From assembly GCF_000156335.1 (NCBI RefSeq), contig NZ_DS999213.1:694751-758750 (forward strand): 64,000 nucleotides of DNA, read 5' to 3'. Source of the DNA: Roseobacter sp. GAI101. Its GTDB lineage: Bacteria; Pseudomonadota; Alphaproteobacteria; Rhodobacterales; Rhodobacteraceae. The notes beneath the pieces are model-generated. The model was not told where the DNA came from and searched no databases. It worked only from the letters and a program-made list of their open reading frames with translations. The number at the start of each line of letters is the position of its first letter. Position 1 is the first letter of the stretch. Below are positions 27,970 through 36,277 of this stretch, piece after piece. Position numbers and translations under genes: made by a program.

Positions 27970-29009
27970 GCCGCCACCAGTTCCTGGCCGGGATGCATGG
28001 CCGACGGGATCAGGTGTTGGACGGTCTGCACATCAGGTGCCGTCAGCACAGAGCGGCGCAGATCGCGCGGCGTGGCGCACGTGTCCATGTACCAGCCCAG
28101 ATGTTTGCGCGCGGCGCGCAGTCCGATGGTGACCCCGTAAAACCGGATGATTTCTTCATAATGATCCCCGACCATGCGCGCAAAGTCAGCGCCTTGCGGC
28201 ACGACCGGTGCAGGAGTGCCATAAAGTTGGTGCGCAATCTCGGCCAGGATCCAGGGTTGCCCTTGCGACCCGCGCCCGACCATCACCCCGTCCGCGCGCG
28301 ATTGGTTGAGCGCCGTGCTGGCGGAGTCAGTGTCGATGATATCGCCATTGGCAATCACCGGGATCGACACGGCGTCTTTTACCTTGGAAATCGCGGCCCA
28401 ATCCGCAGCACCCTTGTAGAACTGGCAGCGCGTACGGCCGTGGATGGTGATCATCGTGATGCCGGCAGCTTCGGCGGCAGCGGCGATCTGGGGGGCGTTC
28501 AGCATCGCGTCGTCCCAGCCCAGGCGGGTTTTCAACGTCACAGGCACCTTGACTGCGTTCACGACGGCTTCGATCAGGGTCAACGCATAGTCGGGCGTGC
28601 GCATCAACGCCGATCCGGAATAGCCTTGCGTGACCTTCTTGGCTGGACAGCCCATGTTGATGTCGATGATCCGCGCGCCCTGTGCTTCGACCATCCGGGC
28701 CGCTTCGGCCAGCGGGGCGGCTTCGCGACCGGCCAGTTGTACGGCGGTCCCCTCGATCCCGAGGCCAAGCTCGGCCTTCTCGCGGGTGCCGGGGCGTGCG
28801 TTGATCATGTCTTCGCTGGCGACCATTTCGGACACGACAAGACCGGCCCCGAAAGACGCAACCAGATTGCGGTACGGCAAATCCGTGATCCCCGCCATGG
28901 GTGCCAGCAAAACAGGCGGGTCGAGGGTAAAGGGCAGATCAGGCAGGGCCAAAACGCTTAATCCTTGTGCAGTTGATCTTGGTGTATCCCCATGATGGGG
29001 TAAACTCAA
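27966..29009 (-). CDS. dusB: tRNA-dihydrouridine synthase DusB (NifR3)
   Basis: DusB is a flavoenzyme that reduces uridines in the tRNA D-loop. The 347-residue protein has the FMN-binding TIM barrel start VLLAPMAGITDLPYRN, the catalytic cysteine region INMGCPAKKVTQGYSGSALM, and IHGRTRCQFYKGAADW for the tRNA- and phosphate-binding part. It is the first gene of the dusB-ntrB-ntrC transcript, historically called nifR3. Its promoter must lie in the 122-base gap shared with the divergent ispDF gene. Confidence 0.96.
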   Translation of the reverse strand: MSLPHHGDTPRSTAQGLSVLALPDLPFTLDPPVLLAPMAGITDLPYRNLVASFGAGLVVSEMVASEDMINARPGTREKAELGLGIEGTAVQLAGREAAPLAEAARMVEAQGARIIDINMGCPAKKVTQGYSGSALMRTPDYALTLIEAVVNAVKVPVTLKTRLGWDDAMLNAPQIAAAAEAAGITMITIHGRTRCQFYKGAADWAAISKVKDAVSIPVIANGDIIDTDSASTALNQSRADGVMVGRGSQGQPWILAEIAHQLYGTPAPVVPQGADFARMVGDHYEEIIRFYGVTIGLRAARKHLGWYMDTCATPRDLRRSVLTAPDVQTVQHLIPSAMHPGQELVAA

Positions 29010-29131
29010 TCAATCCAAAGCAGATTGCGGGGTATTTACGCATCGGATGCTTAATTTTTAGGCGGCTCTGGCGGGGCGTTGCACCTGACGGTACCAATGC
29101 TTAGAAATATAGCGTGAAACAGGGGGCTCGG

Positions 29132-30271
29132 ATGTCATCACCGCCAAGAATTGCCGCACTCATCGTTGCTGCCGGGCGTGGCACCCGCGCGGGTGGGCCT
29201 GTGCCCAAGCAGTGGCAGTCCCTGTGTGGTAAGCGGGTGATCGACCATACGCTGGCGGCGTTTCAGCGCCATCCGGCGATCAGCCAGATCATCGTCGTCC
29301 TAAGTCCGGCGGACATGGCCGAGGCACCGGGGTTTGCGGCGCAGGGCTGCGTAATCGCGCAAGGCGGTGCGAACCGCGCAGAATCAGTGCGCAACGGGCT
29401 GGCGGTTATGGCGGCGGATCAGGTGTTGATACATGATGCGGCCCGCCCTTGCGTTTCGGCCGATGTGATTGACGCCGTCATCGACGCGCTGAGGGACGTA
29501 CCCGCCGCCGCCCCCGGCCTGCCGGTTACCGACGCGCTGTGGTTGGGAGAAGACGGAGAGGTTGCAGGCACCCAAGACCGCACCGCCCTTTTTGCCGCTC
29601 AGACACCGCAGGGGTTCGATGCGGATGCGATCCGGCTGGCCCATGCCACATTTGACGGAATTGCTGCCGATGATGTCGAAGTCGCACGTGCCGCGGGAAT
29701 GGCCGTTGCCATCACCCCCGGCAGCGCCGATAACCTGAAAATCACCATGCCGGGCGATCTGACCCGCGCTGCCCGAATATTGGAGGCCTCATTGGACATT
29801 CGCACTGGCAACGGTTTTGACGTACACGCCTTTGGTCCCGGCGATCATGTGACGCTTTGCGGCGTGAAAATACCGCATGATCAGGGGCTTGTCGGCCACT
29901 CGGACGCCGATGTGGGGATGCATACGGTCACTGATGCGATCTATGGCGCACTTGCGATGGGGGACATCGGCCAGCATTTTCCCCCCTCTGATCCGCAGTG
30001 GAAGGGCGCTGAAAGCCACATTTTTCTGACCCATGCCGCAGACCTTGCCCGCAGCGAAGGGTTTACCCTGACACATGTCGATTGCACGTTGATCTGCGAA
30101 TATCCCAAAGTCGGTCCCCATGCCGCCGAGATGCGCCGCGTGATGGCGGCGTATCTGGGGCTTGAAATCTCGCGCGTGTCGGTCAAGGCGACCACATCGG
30201 AGCGGCTTGGCTTTACCGGCCGCGGCGAAGGCATCGCCTGCATGGCCACAGCAACATTGGTGAAACTATGA
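29132..30271 (+). CDS. ispDF: Bifunctional IspD/IspF isoprenoid enzyme
   Basis: This 379-residue fusion performs two steps of the methylerythritol phosphate pathway. The N-terminal half is IspD cytidylyltransferase ([28 protein letters not shown]), and the C-terminal half from about residue 222 is IspF cyclodiphosphate synthase ([26 protein letters not shown]). Such fusions are common in alphaproteobacteria. The start at 29132 has AGGGGG upstream; an in-frame GTG at 29114 is less likely. The stop overlaps pgpA by four bases. Confidence 0.96.
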   Translation: MSSPPRIAALIVAAGRGTRAGGPVPKQWQSLCGKRVIDHTLAAFQRHPAISQIIVVLSPADMAEAPGFAAQGCVIAQGGANRAESVRNGLAVMAADQVLIHDAARPCVSADVIDAVIDALRDVPAAAPGLPVTDALWLGEDGEVAGTQDRTALFAAQTPQGFDADAIRLAHATFDGIAADDVEVARAAGMAVAITPGSADNLKITMPGDLTRAARILEASLDIRTGNGFDVHAFGPGDHVTLCGVKIPHDQGLVGHSDADVGMHTVTDAIYGALAMGDIGQHFPPSDPQWKGAESHIFLTHAADLARSEGFTLTHVDCTLICEYPKVGPHAAEMRRVMAAYLGLEISRVSVKATTSERLGFTGRGEGIACMATATLVKL

Positions 30272-30759
30272 AATTTGCAAAAATGATCGGTACCGTTCTG
30301 GGTGTCGGCTATATCCGCCCTGCCCCGGGCACTTGGGGGTCCCTTGTTGCCCTGCCCTGGGGGTGGTTGCTGCATGTGATCGGCGGATTTCCATTGCTGG
30401 TTGCTGGCGTCGTGATTGCCTTTGCCGCTGGCTGGTGGGCGACGGCGCAAATGACCGCCGGCAGCACCGACCATGACCCGTCAGAGATCGTGATTGACGA
30501 GGTCGCAGGTCAGTGGATCGCGCTTTTGCCGCTCAGCTATGCGGCGTGGACGATGGGGTTGAACATCTTGGAGATGTGGCCGGGCTGGATCGCGGCGTTT
30601 GCCCTGTTTCGTCTGTTCGACATCTGGAAACCCTTGCTGGTGGGCTGGGCCGACCGGCGCGGCGATGCGTTGGGGGTGATGTTGGATGATGTGATCGCGG
30701 GGCTGTTCGCGCTGCTCGGCGTTATTGCGATGGCGGGACTATATCATGGCCTTCTCTGA
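30268..30759 (+). CDS. pgpA: Phosphatidylglycerophosphatase A
   Basis: PgpA removes phosphate from phosphatidylglycerophosphate to give phosphatidylglycerol at the inner membrane. The 163-residue protein has the family motifs [14 protein letters not shown] near the N terminus and [15 protein letters not shown] near residue 72, plus about four hydrophobic helices. It starts in an ATGA overlap with ispDF and its end overlaps the cinA gene by 14 bases, so three proteins are read from one tight unit. Confidence 0.93.
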   Translation: MKFAKMIGTVLGVGYIRPAPGTWGSLVALPWGWLLHVIGGFPLLVAGVVIAFAAGWWATAQMTAGSTDHDPSEIVIDEVAGQWIALLPLSYAAWTMGLNILEMWPGWIAAFALFRLFDIWKPLLVGWADRRGDALGVMLDDVIAGLFALLGVIAMAGLYHGLL

Positions 30760-31219
30760 CGCGGCGATTCTGCTTGAACGGGCCAAGGCGCGCGGCGTTA
30801 TGTTTGCCTGCTCCGAAAGTTGCACAGGCGGCATGGTTGCGGCGGCCCTGACCGATTTGCCCGGATCGTCCGGGATGTTCGATCGTGGCTTCGTCACCTA
30901 TACCAACGCGGCCAAGATCGACCTTCTGGGGGTTTCGCCTGCGACGCTGGACCAATTCGGTGCCGTTTCCCAAGAGGTTGCCCGCGAGATGGCGCAGGGC
31001 GCGCTGGCGCGTTCCATGGCGCAGATTGCAGTGTCGATCACCGGGATTGCAGGGCCCGGCGGGTCCGAACACAAACCCGAAGGGCGCGTTTGCTTTGGGC
31101 TGGCCTCGCGCAACATCCTGCAGGCCGAGACATGCGACTTTGGCGCTTTGGGGCGTGATCGGGTCCGTCTTGCTGCGCGCGATCATGCATTGTCATTGCT
31201 TTTGCAGGCTGTTTCATAA
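30746..31219 (+). CDS. pncC: CinA-family nicotinamide-nucleotide amidohydrolase (PncC)
   Basis: The 157-residue protein is the stand-alone C-terminal domain of CinA. Such proteins deamidate nicotinamide mononucleotide to nicotinate mononucleotide in NAD recycling. Diagnostic motifs are ACSESCTGGMVAAALTDLPG, with the catalytic serine region, GFVTYTNAAKIDLLGV and SITGIAGPGG. ATG 30746 is preferred over a TTG at 30725 in the same frame. It is the last gene of the ispDF-pgpA unit. Confidence 0.92.
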   Translation: MAFSDAAILLERAKARGVMFACSESCTGGMVAAALTDLPGSSGMFDRGFVTYTNAAKIDLLGVSPATLDQFGAVSQEVAREMAQGALARSMAQIAVSITGIAGPGGSEHKPEGRVCFGLASRNILQAETCDFGALGRDRVRLAARDHALSLLLQAVS

Positions 31220-31383
31220 ACGCACAAGTTTGATGCAGCAGGTCGCCCAAAGCGCCTAAATAACGGTCACATCGCAAACCGCCTTAAAAATAGCCGTGTG
31301 CGCCTGTATTTTATCTTTATTCCCAAGGCCGCATCCGCTTCACCCCCATACAACTAAAAAATCCGATGGGGGGACATCACATT

Positions 31384-32565
31384 ATGAATGCCGCAGATAC
31401 AGCCTGGATCATGACCGCGACGGCCTTGGTCTTGTTCATGACATTGCCGGGGCTTGCCCTTTTTTACGGCGGGCTCGTGCGCAGCCGCAACGTGCTGAGC
31501 GTGTTCATGCACTGCTATGCCATCGCCTGCTTGATGAGCGTGCTTTGGTTCCTGTTCGGCTATTCCATTGCTTTTGGATCCGGGACATCAGGGTTCTGGG
31601 GCGGTCTGGACAAGATGGGCTTGAACGGTGTCACCGCCGACAGCCTGTCGGGCACCCTGCCCGAGGTCTTGTTCTTCGCGTTCCAGATGACCTTTGCCAT
31701 CATTACGCCCGCGCTGATCGTCGGTGCCTATGTTGAGCGGATCGGTTTTGGCTTTGTCCTGCTGTTTTCGGGCCTGTGGATGCTGCTGTGCTATGCGCCG
31801 GTGGTACATTGGGTCTGGGGCGGTGGTTTTCTGGCGGATGGTGGCATCTTCGGCGAGATCGGCGCGCGTGATTTCGCGGGCGGTATCGTGGTGCATGAAA
31901 CCGCAGGTCTTGCGGCGCTGATCGTCGCTATCTTCCTTGGTCCGCGGATGAACCACAACACGCCGCCGCATAACCCCGGTTACGTGATGATCGGTGCCGC
32001 GATGCTTTGGGTCGGTTGGTTCGGTTTCAACGGCGGCTCGCAACTGGCGGCTGACGGTGGCGCGGCAATGGCGATCACGGTCACGCATATCTCGGCGGCG
32101 ACCGCGTCGCTGACCTGGGCGCTTTGGGAGCGGGTTAAATTCGGTAAATCCTCCATGGTGGGCATCGTGACCGGTACGATTGCGGGGCTTGCGTCGATCA
32201 CGCCCGCCTCCGGGTTCGTCGGGCCATGGGAGGCGTTGCTGATCGGTGCCGTCGCGGGTGTTCTGTGTCAGGAAGCCGTCGTCCTGATCCGCAACAAGAT
32301 CAAGATTGACGACACGCTGGATGTCTTTGCGGTGCACGGTGTGGGTGGTATCTTTGGCACGATCATGATTGCCGCCTTCGGGGCGGGCACTTGGGCGGCG
32401 CAGTTGGGATCACTGGCGATCGTCGGGGTCTACACCACGGTCGTCACGCTTGTGCTGGTATTCATCTGCAAGGCGATCACTCCGCTGCGCGTGTCAAAGG
32501 ACGAAGAAACCTCAGGCCTGGATATTTCGGTCCACGGAGAGCGCGCCTACGATCACACGAGCTGA
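31384..32565 (+). CDS. amt: Ammonium transporter
   Basis: The 393-residue protein is an Amt/Mep channel for ammonium uptake, with about eleven membrane helices. Family hallmarks are PGLALFYGGLVRSRNVLS near residue 20, the pore histidine regions DFAGGIVVHETAGLAALIVA and VFAVHGVGGIFG, and FGFNGGSQLAADG. A G-rich ribosome binding site (31368-31374) precedes the ATG. No glnK follows, unlike the usual glnK-amtB pair, so PII control would come from a distant gene. Its stop overlaps the convergent MmgE/PrpD gene by 13 bases. Confidence 0.95.
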   Translation: MNAADTAWIMTATALVLFMTLPGLALFYGGLVRSRNVLSVFMHCYAIACLMSVLWFLFGYSIAFGSGTSGFWGGLDKMGLNGVTADSLSGTLPEVLFFAFQMTFAIITPALIVGAYVERIGFGFVLLFSGLWMLLCYAPVVHWVWGGGFLADGGIFGEIGARDFAGGIVVHETAGLAALIVAIFLGPRMNHNTPPHNPGYVMIGAAMLWVGWFGFNGGSQLAADGGAAMAITVTHISAATASLTWALWERVKFGKSSMVGIVTGTIAGLASITPASGFVGPWEALLIGAVAGVLCQEAVVLIRNKIKIDDTLDVFAVHGVGGIFGTIMIAAFGAGTWAAQLGSLAIVGVYTTVVTLVLVFICKAITPLRVSKDEETSGLDISVHGERAYDHTS

Positions 32566-33836
32566 GCCATCAGGGCGGCGGCATCGTCGCCCTGACACGC
32601 AACCCACAGGGCATCGGCTTGCGCCTGCCCCAATAGCCCCGCCGCCTTGGACCGCAGCTTTGACGCGCGGATGTCGGCGGGGATCGCGGCATTCAGATCA
32701 TGCTGCAGTTCATGAACGTCGCCGTTTTTCAAAGTTATCTTTACCCGCGACTGCATCTCGGACAGGTCCGGGTTTTCAGCTACGTTGATCAGGTTCCGCA
32801 GCGATATGACATCGCTGCGTGTAGTGATCGCTTCGGTATAGCTGGCGATGGCCCCGGTGTCTTGGCCCAGCAAAGACATGGCGGCAGTCTGACGGTAGCT
32901 GAATTTCGCCCCCAGCCCTGTGTCCGGATCCGCGATGTTGCAAACGCTCATCCAGCGCGGATGGGTTTCAATGTCGATCCGCGCGATCACGAGGGGGTCG
33001 ATCTGCGTATCGCCCAATGCCTCGAGCATGGCGTGCAACCCGTGACAGCAGGCGTGAAACTTGTGGCTGATGCTTTCGATCTGCCAGACGCCCTGCCCGA
33101 TCGTCGCCAACGCCGCTTCATCGCCCTCTCCGTGATGGGTCGGGCCAAAGCCCAGAGGTCCGGCCAAACCGTCCGGTGCCGCTGTCATGCCGGCCTGTGC
33201 CCAGACTGCCGCCTCGACCCCTGCACGCGCTGCAAGCCCGGCGTTCAACGGTTTCGCCATGGTTCCGAACTGGGATTTCAGGCCCGAGGCCAAGCTGGCG
33301 CAGAGCCCTAGCGCCATCCGTGTCCTGTCTGCATCAAGCTTCATCAGACGGGCCACGGCCAGCGTCGCGCCGAAGGCTCCGGCGGTTGCGGTCTGGTGAT
33401 AGCCAACCTGATAGTGATCGCGGCCCAGCCAGATCCCCACATGAATGGACGCCTCGATGCCCAAAGTTGCCGCTTCGATCACTTGCGACAGCGCAAGGCC
33501 ATCCCGTTCTGCGATTGCCAGAACGGCAGGCAGAACGGCGACAGAGGGGTGTCCGATATGGGCGAAATGGGTGTCGTCGTAATCCAGCGCGTGGGACAGG
33601 GTCCCGTTGATCAGCGCGGCCGTTGCCACTGGCAGCTTCCCACCGCCCAGAACCGTTGCCTCGGCAGTACCGCCGCTGGCGTGATGGACCGCGACAAAGC
33701 CGTCGAAAGCGCTGTCTTGCGCCCCCGCAATACCGCAGGCGGTCCAGTCAAACAGCGACAGGCGCAACATGGCCAAGGCATCCCGGGGTGGCTGCGTTTG
33801 CGCAAAGCGGATCAGATGGTCCGTAATTCCCGGCAT
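32553..33836 (-). CDS. MmgE/PrpD family protein
   Basis: The 427-residue protein belongs to the MmgE/PrpD family (2-methylcitrate dehydratase, cis-aconitate decarboxylase and many uncharacterised relatives). Visible blocks are FDWTACGIAGAQDSAFDGF, GTLSHALDYDDTHFAHIGHP (the active-site Asp/His segment) and FHACCHGLHAMLEAL. The methylcitrate-cycle partners prpB and prpC are absent nearby, so the substrate is open. The start at 33836 has AGGA upstream. It lies 13 bases downstream of the RatA-like gene. Confidence 0.9.
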   Translation of the reverse strand: MPGITDHLIRFAQTQPPRDALAMLRLSLFDWTACGIAGAQDSAFDGFVAVHHASGGTAEATVLGGGKLPVATAALINGTLSHALDYDDTHFAHIGHPSVAVLPAVLAIAERDGLALSQVIEAATLGIEASIHVGIWLGRDHYQVGYHQTATAGAFGATLAVARLMKLDADRTRMALGLCASLASGLKSQFGTMAKPLNAGLAARAGVEAAVWAQAGMTAAPDGLAGPLGFGPTHHGEGDEAALATIGQGVWQIESISHKFHACCHGLHAMLEALGDTQIDPLVIARIDIETHPRWMSVCNIADPDTGLGAKFSYRQTAAMSLLGQDTGAIASYTEAITTRSDVISLRNLINVAENPDLSEMQSRVKITLKNGDVHELQHDLNAAIPADIRASKLRSKAAGLLGQAQADALWVACQGDDAAALMAQLV

Positions 33837-33849
33837 GGCGTTGTCCTGT

Positions 33850-34305
33850 CTAGCTTGGGGTTCCATAAAGTGCGGCCGCACGTTTTTCGAAGGCGTGCAC
33901 GACCCGCTGCATCGCCTCGTTGAATACGACGCCGATGATCTTTTGCAGAACCATATTCTTGAACTCGAAATCTACAAAGAAATGCACCTTGCAACCGCCG
34001 TTGGGCGCGTCTTCGAAATGCCAGTTGGATTTCATGAACTTGAACGGCCCGTCCAGGTATTCGGTGTCGATCTTTTTGGCTTCGGGCCATAGCACCACGC
34101 GGCTTGTAAAGCGTTCGCGGAATACTTTGAAACTGATCACCAGATCGGCGTCCATCACCTCGTGATCGCCTTTGTCCTCGCGGCTTTTGATGCGCGCGGC
34201 GGCGGTCCAGGGCAGGAAGTCGGGGTATGACGCCACATCGGCCACCAGATCATACATCTGTTGGGCGGTATAGGGCAGTTCGCGGGTCTCTGAATGGGTA
34301 GGCAT
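33850..34305 (-). CDS. RatA/COQ10-like START-domain protein
   Basis: This 151-residue protein is a single polyketide cyclase/START domain of the COQ10 family, in which members bind ubiquinone or its precursors and support respiratory function; the E. coli relative was named RatA. The N-terminal block ELPYTAQQMYDLVADVASYP and DFLPW, and the C-terminal helix MQRVVHAFEKRAAALYG, are typical. In other alphaproteobacteria it sits between lipA and cinA, and here it is still within a few genes of both. The toxin label sometimes attached to the family is not supported by context. Confidence 0.9.
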   Translation of the reverse strand: MPTHSETRELPYTAQQMYDLVADVASYPDFLPWTAAARIKSREDKGDHEVMDADLVISFKVFRERFTSRVVLWPEAKKIDTEYLDGPFKFMKSNWHFEDAPNGGCKVHFFVDFEFKNMVLQKIIGVVFNEAMQRVVHAFEKRAAALYGTPS

Positions 34306-34372
34306 TGATTTCCGTCTGTCTAGAAGTTAGCCCTTATGGAGTCTTAAACGCCCCTTTTTCAAGGTAGAATCC

Positions 34373-34912
34373 ATGCCGACGCCCCCTTATGTCATCGACG
34401 AAATGATCTCGGCCAAGGCGATTGCCGCACGGATCGAAGAACTGTGCCGCGAAATCCAAACGGAATTTGAAGGCACGAACAAGTTGACCGTCGTGGGGCT
34501 GTTGCGCGGGTCCTTCGTGTTCATCGCCGATCTGGTGCGTGAACTGGACCTGCCGATTGAGGTCGATTTCCTTGAGGCCTCAAGCTATGGCGACGGCATG
34601 GAAAGCAGCAGGGAAGTGCGTATTCTCAAGGACTTGCGCGGCGCAATTGAAGGGCGCGATGTGCTGGTCGTCGAAGATATCGTCGATACGGGCCATACCC
34701 TGCATCACGTGCGCAATCTGCTTATCTCGCGCGAGCCTGCACGGCTGAAAACCATTGCCTTGCTGGATAAACCCAGCCGGCGCGAGGTCGACATGAAAGC
34801 GGATTGGACAGGGTTCGAGATCCCGGATGAATTCGTCGTGGGCTACGGGATCGATTTCGCGCAACGTAACCGCAACCTGCCCTATATCGGCAAGGTCCGT
34901 TTCACATCATGA
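34373..34912 (+). CDS. hpt: Hypoxanthine phosphoribosyltransferase
   Basis: The 179-residue purine salvage enzyme joins hypoxanthine or guanine to PRPP, giving IMP or GMP. The PRPP-binding motif [17 protein letters not shown] is intact near residue 100, with an N-terminal flexible-loop region [18 protein letters not shown] and the base-contacting FVVGYGIDF near the C terminus. AAGG precedes the ATG. The stop overlaps the start of a 57-residue membrane protein gene by four bases. Confidence 0.95.
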   Translation: MPTPPYVIDEMISAKAIAARIEELCREIQTEFEGTNKLTVVGLLRGSFVFIADLVRELDLPIEVDFLEASSYGDGMESSREVRILKDLRGAIEGRDVLVVEDIVDTGHTLHHVRNLLISREPARLKTIALLDKPSRREVDMKADWTGFEIPDEFVVGYGIDFAQRNRNLPYIGKVRFTS

Positions 34913-35082
34913 ACATCGTATGGTTCATGCGGATGAAACGCTGGGTGCAAAACCCGCCGTCGCCACGGCGGGTGAAGTTCATCTTTGGCATTATTTTGAT
35001 CGCGGCCATCATCTTTGGCGTGGAATACGCCGGCTATTGGCCGGACTGGGCGACGGCTGAACGTATGGGCCGCCGGTTTTAA
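34909..35082 (+). CDS. Small single-pass membrane protein (57 residues)
   Basis: An ATG at 34909 overlaps the hpt stop (ATGA) and opens a 57-codon frame ending at TAA 35080-35082. The product begins [20 protein letters not shown], then has a hydrophobic helix at residues 23-38 ([18 protein letters not shown]) and a short tail rich in aromatic and charged residues ([15 protein letters not shown]). Basic residues before the helix and the tail after it suggest the N terminus is inside and the C terminus outside. Translational coupling to hpt and the one-base gap to lipA support a real gene. Function is unknown. Confidence 0.75.
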   Translation: MNIVWFMRMKRWVQNPPSPRRVKFIFGIILIAAIIFGVEYAGYWPDWATAERMGRRF

Positions 35083-35083
35083 C

Positions 35084-36037
35084 CTAGCCTTTCGCCAATT
35101 TGGCGTTACGCGCGGCACGCAACCGCGCGAAATCATCGCCTGCGTGATAGCTCGACCGTGTGAGCGGTGTGGCAGATACCATCAGGAACCCTTTTCCGAA
35201 CGCCGCCTTTTCGTAGGATGCGAATTCGTCAGGATGCACGAAGCGGTCCACGCGGTGATGCTTGGGCGTGGGTTGCAGATATTGGCCGATGGTCAGGAAA
35301 TCGATGTCGGCGGCGCGCATGTCCTCCATCACCTGAATGACCGATTGCCGATCTTCGCCCAGTCCAACCATGATGCCGGATTTGGTGAACATCGACGGAT
35401 CCAGTTCCTTGACCCGTTGCAGCAGGCGCAAGCTGTGGAAGTAACGCGCGCCGGGTCGGACCTCCGGATACAGGCCCGGCACGGTCTCAAGGTTGTGGTT
35501 GAACACATCGGGGCGCGCTTCGACAACGATTTCAAGCACGGATGGATCGCAACGGATGAAATCCGGCGTCAGGATTTCAATTGTGGTGTCAGGCGACCGC
35601 TTGCGGATGGCGCGGATGGTCTGGGCAAAGTGTTCGGCACCACCGTCTGCGATATCGTCACGGTCGACGGATGTGATGACAACATGGTTCAGCCCCAGTT
35701 TGGCAACCGCATCGGCAACGCGACCCGGTTCGAACACGTCCAGATCCTCGGGCGGCTTGCCGGTGGCGATGTTGCAGAAAGTACAGGCCCGCGTGCAAAC
35801 CTCGCCCATGATCATCATGGTGGCGTGGCCTTGGGACCAGCATTCGCCGACATTCGGGCAGCCTGCTTCTTCGCAGACCGTCACCAGTTTATTGTCGCGC
35901 ATGATCCTGGCAGTTTCGGCATAACCCTGCCCACCCGGAGCTTTTACGCGAATCCACGACGGCTTTTTGGGCTGCGGATTGTCGGGGCGTTTGGCTTTTT
36001 CGGGGTGGCGCTGCTCGGGGATTTTAAGGTCGCGCAT
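35084..36037 (-). CDS. lipA: Lipoyl synthase
   Basis: LipA is a radical SAM enzyme that inserts two sulfurs into octanoyl groups on lipoyl domains. The 317-residue protein has the auxiliary cluster cysteines C55, C60 and C66 ([12 protein letters not shown]) and the radical SAM cysteines C81, C85 and C88 (CTRACTFC). The C-terminal [13 protein letters not shown] supplies the conserved arginine-serine pair. GGAG precedes the start. It converges on the small membrane protein gene one base away. Confidence 0.97.
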   Translation of the reverse strand: MRDLKIPEQRHPEKAKRPDNPQPKKPSWIRVKAPGGQGYAETARIMRDNKLVTVCEEAGCPNVGECWSQGHATMMIMGEVCTRACTFCNIATGKPPEDLDVFEPGRVADAVAKLGLNHVVITSVDRDDIADGGAEHFAQTIRAIRKRSPDTTIEILTPDFIRCDPSVLEIVVEARPDVFNHNLETVPGLYPEVRPGARYFHSLRLLQRVKELDPSMFTKSGIMVGLGEDRQSVIQVMEDMRAADIDFLTIGQYLQPTPKHHRVDRFVHPDEFASYEKAAFGKGFLMVSATPLTRSSYHAGDDFARLRAARNAKLAKG

Positions 36038-36233
36038 GATCAGGCTCCGTTTGTCGGTTCACGGTCTATGTAGTCGCTTCGGGGCCGGCTTGGAAGGGGG
36101 TGCTTGCGCAGGGGTGTTAACCGCTTTCTGCAAGCTTTCTGATCGCGCCGTCTGGAAAAATATCAAAACGGCAAAGTTTTGCGGCGATTTTCTTCGCTTT
36201 CTACGAGTATCCCGTTAGGGTTGATATTATTTT

Positions 36234-36265
36234 AATGCCAATGCCAATGCCAATGCCAATGCCAA
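36234..36265. repeat. AATGCC hexanucleotide tandem repeat
   Basis: Five perfect head-to-tail copies of AATGCC run from 36234 to 36263 and are followed by AA. The array lies immediately before the ribosome binding site (AGGGAAG) and ATG 36278 of the flavoprotein gene, in the 240-base gap after lipA. The same gap also holds a CAAAAC/GTTTTG inverted repeat at 36164-36181. Unit number would change the spacing between promoter and start codon. Confidence 0.85.
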
Positions 36266-36277
36266 AGGGAAGCTTTC

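Noticed and set aside
36234..36265. CRISPR array
   Set aside because: The repeat is a six-base tandem repeat with no spacers and no cas genes nearby.
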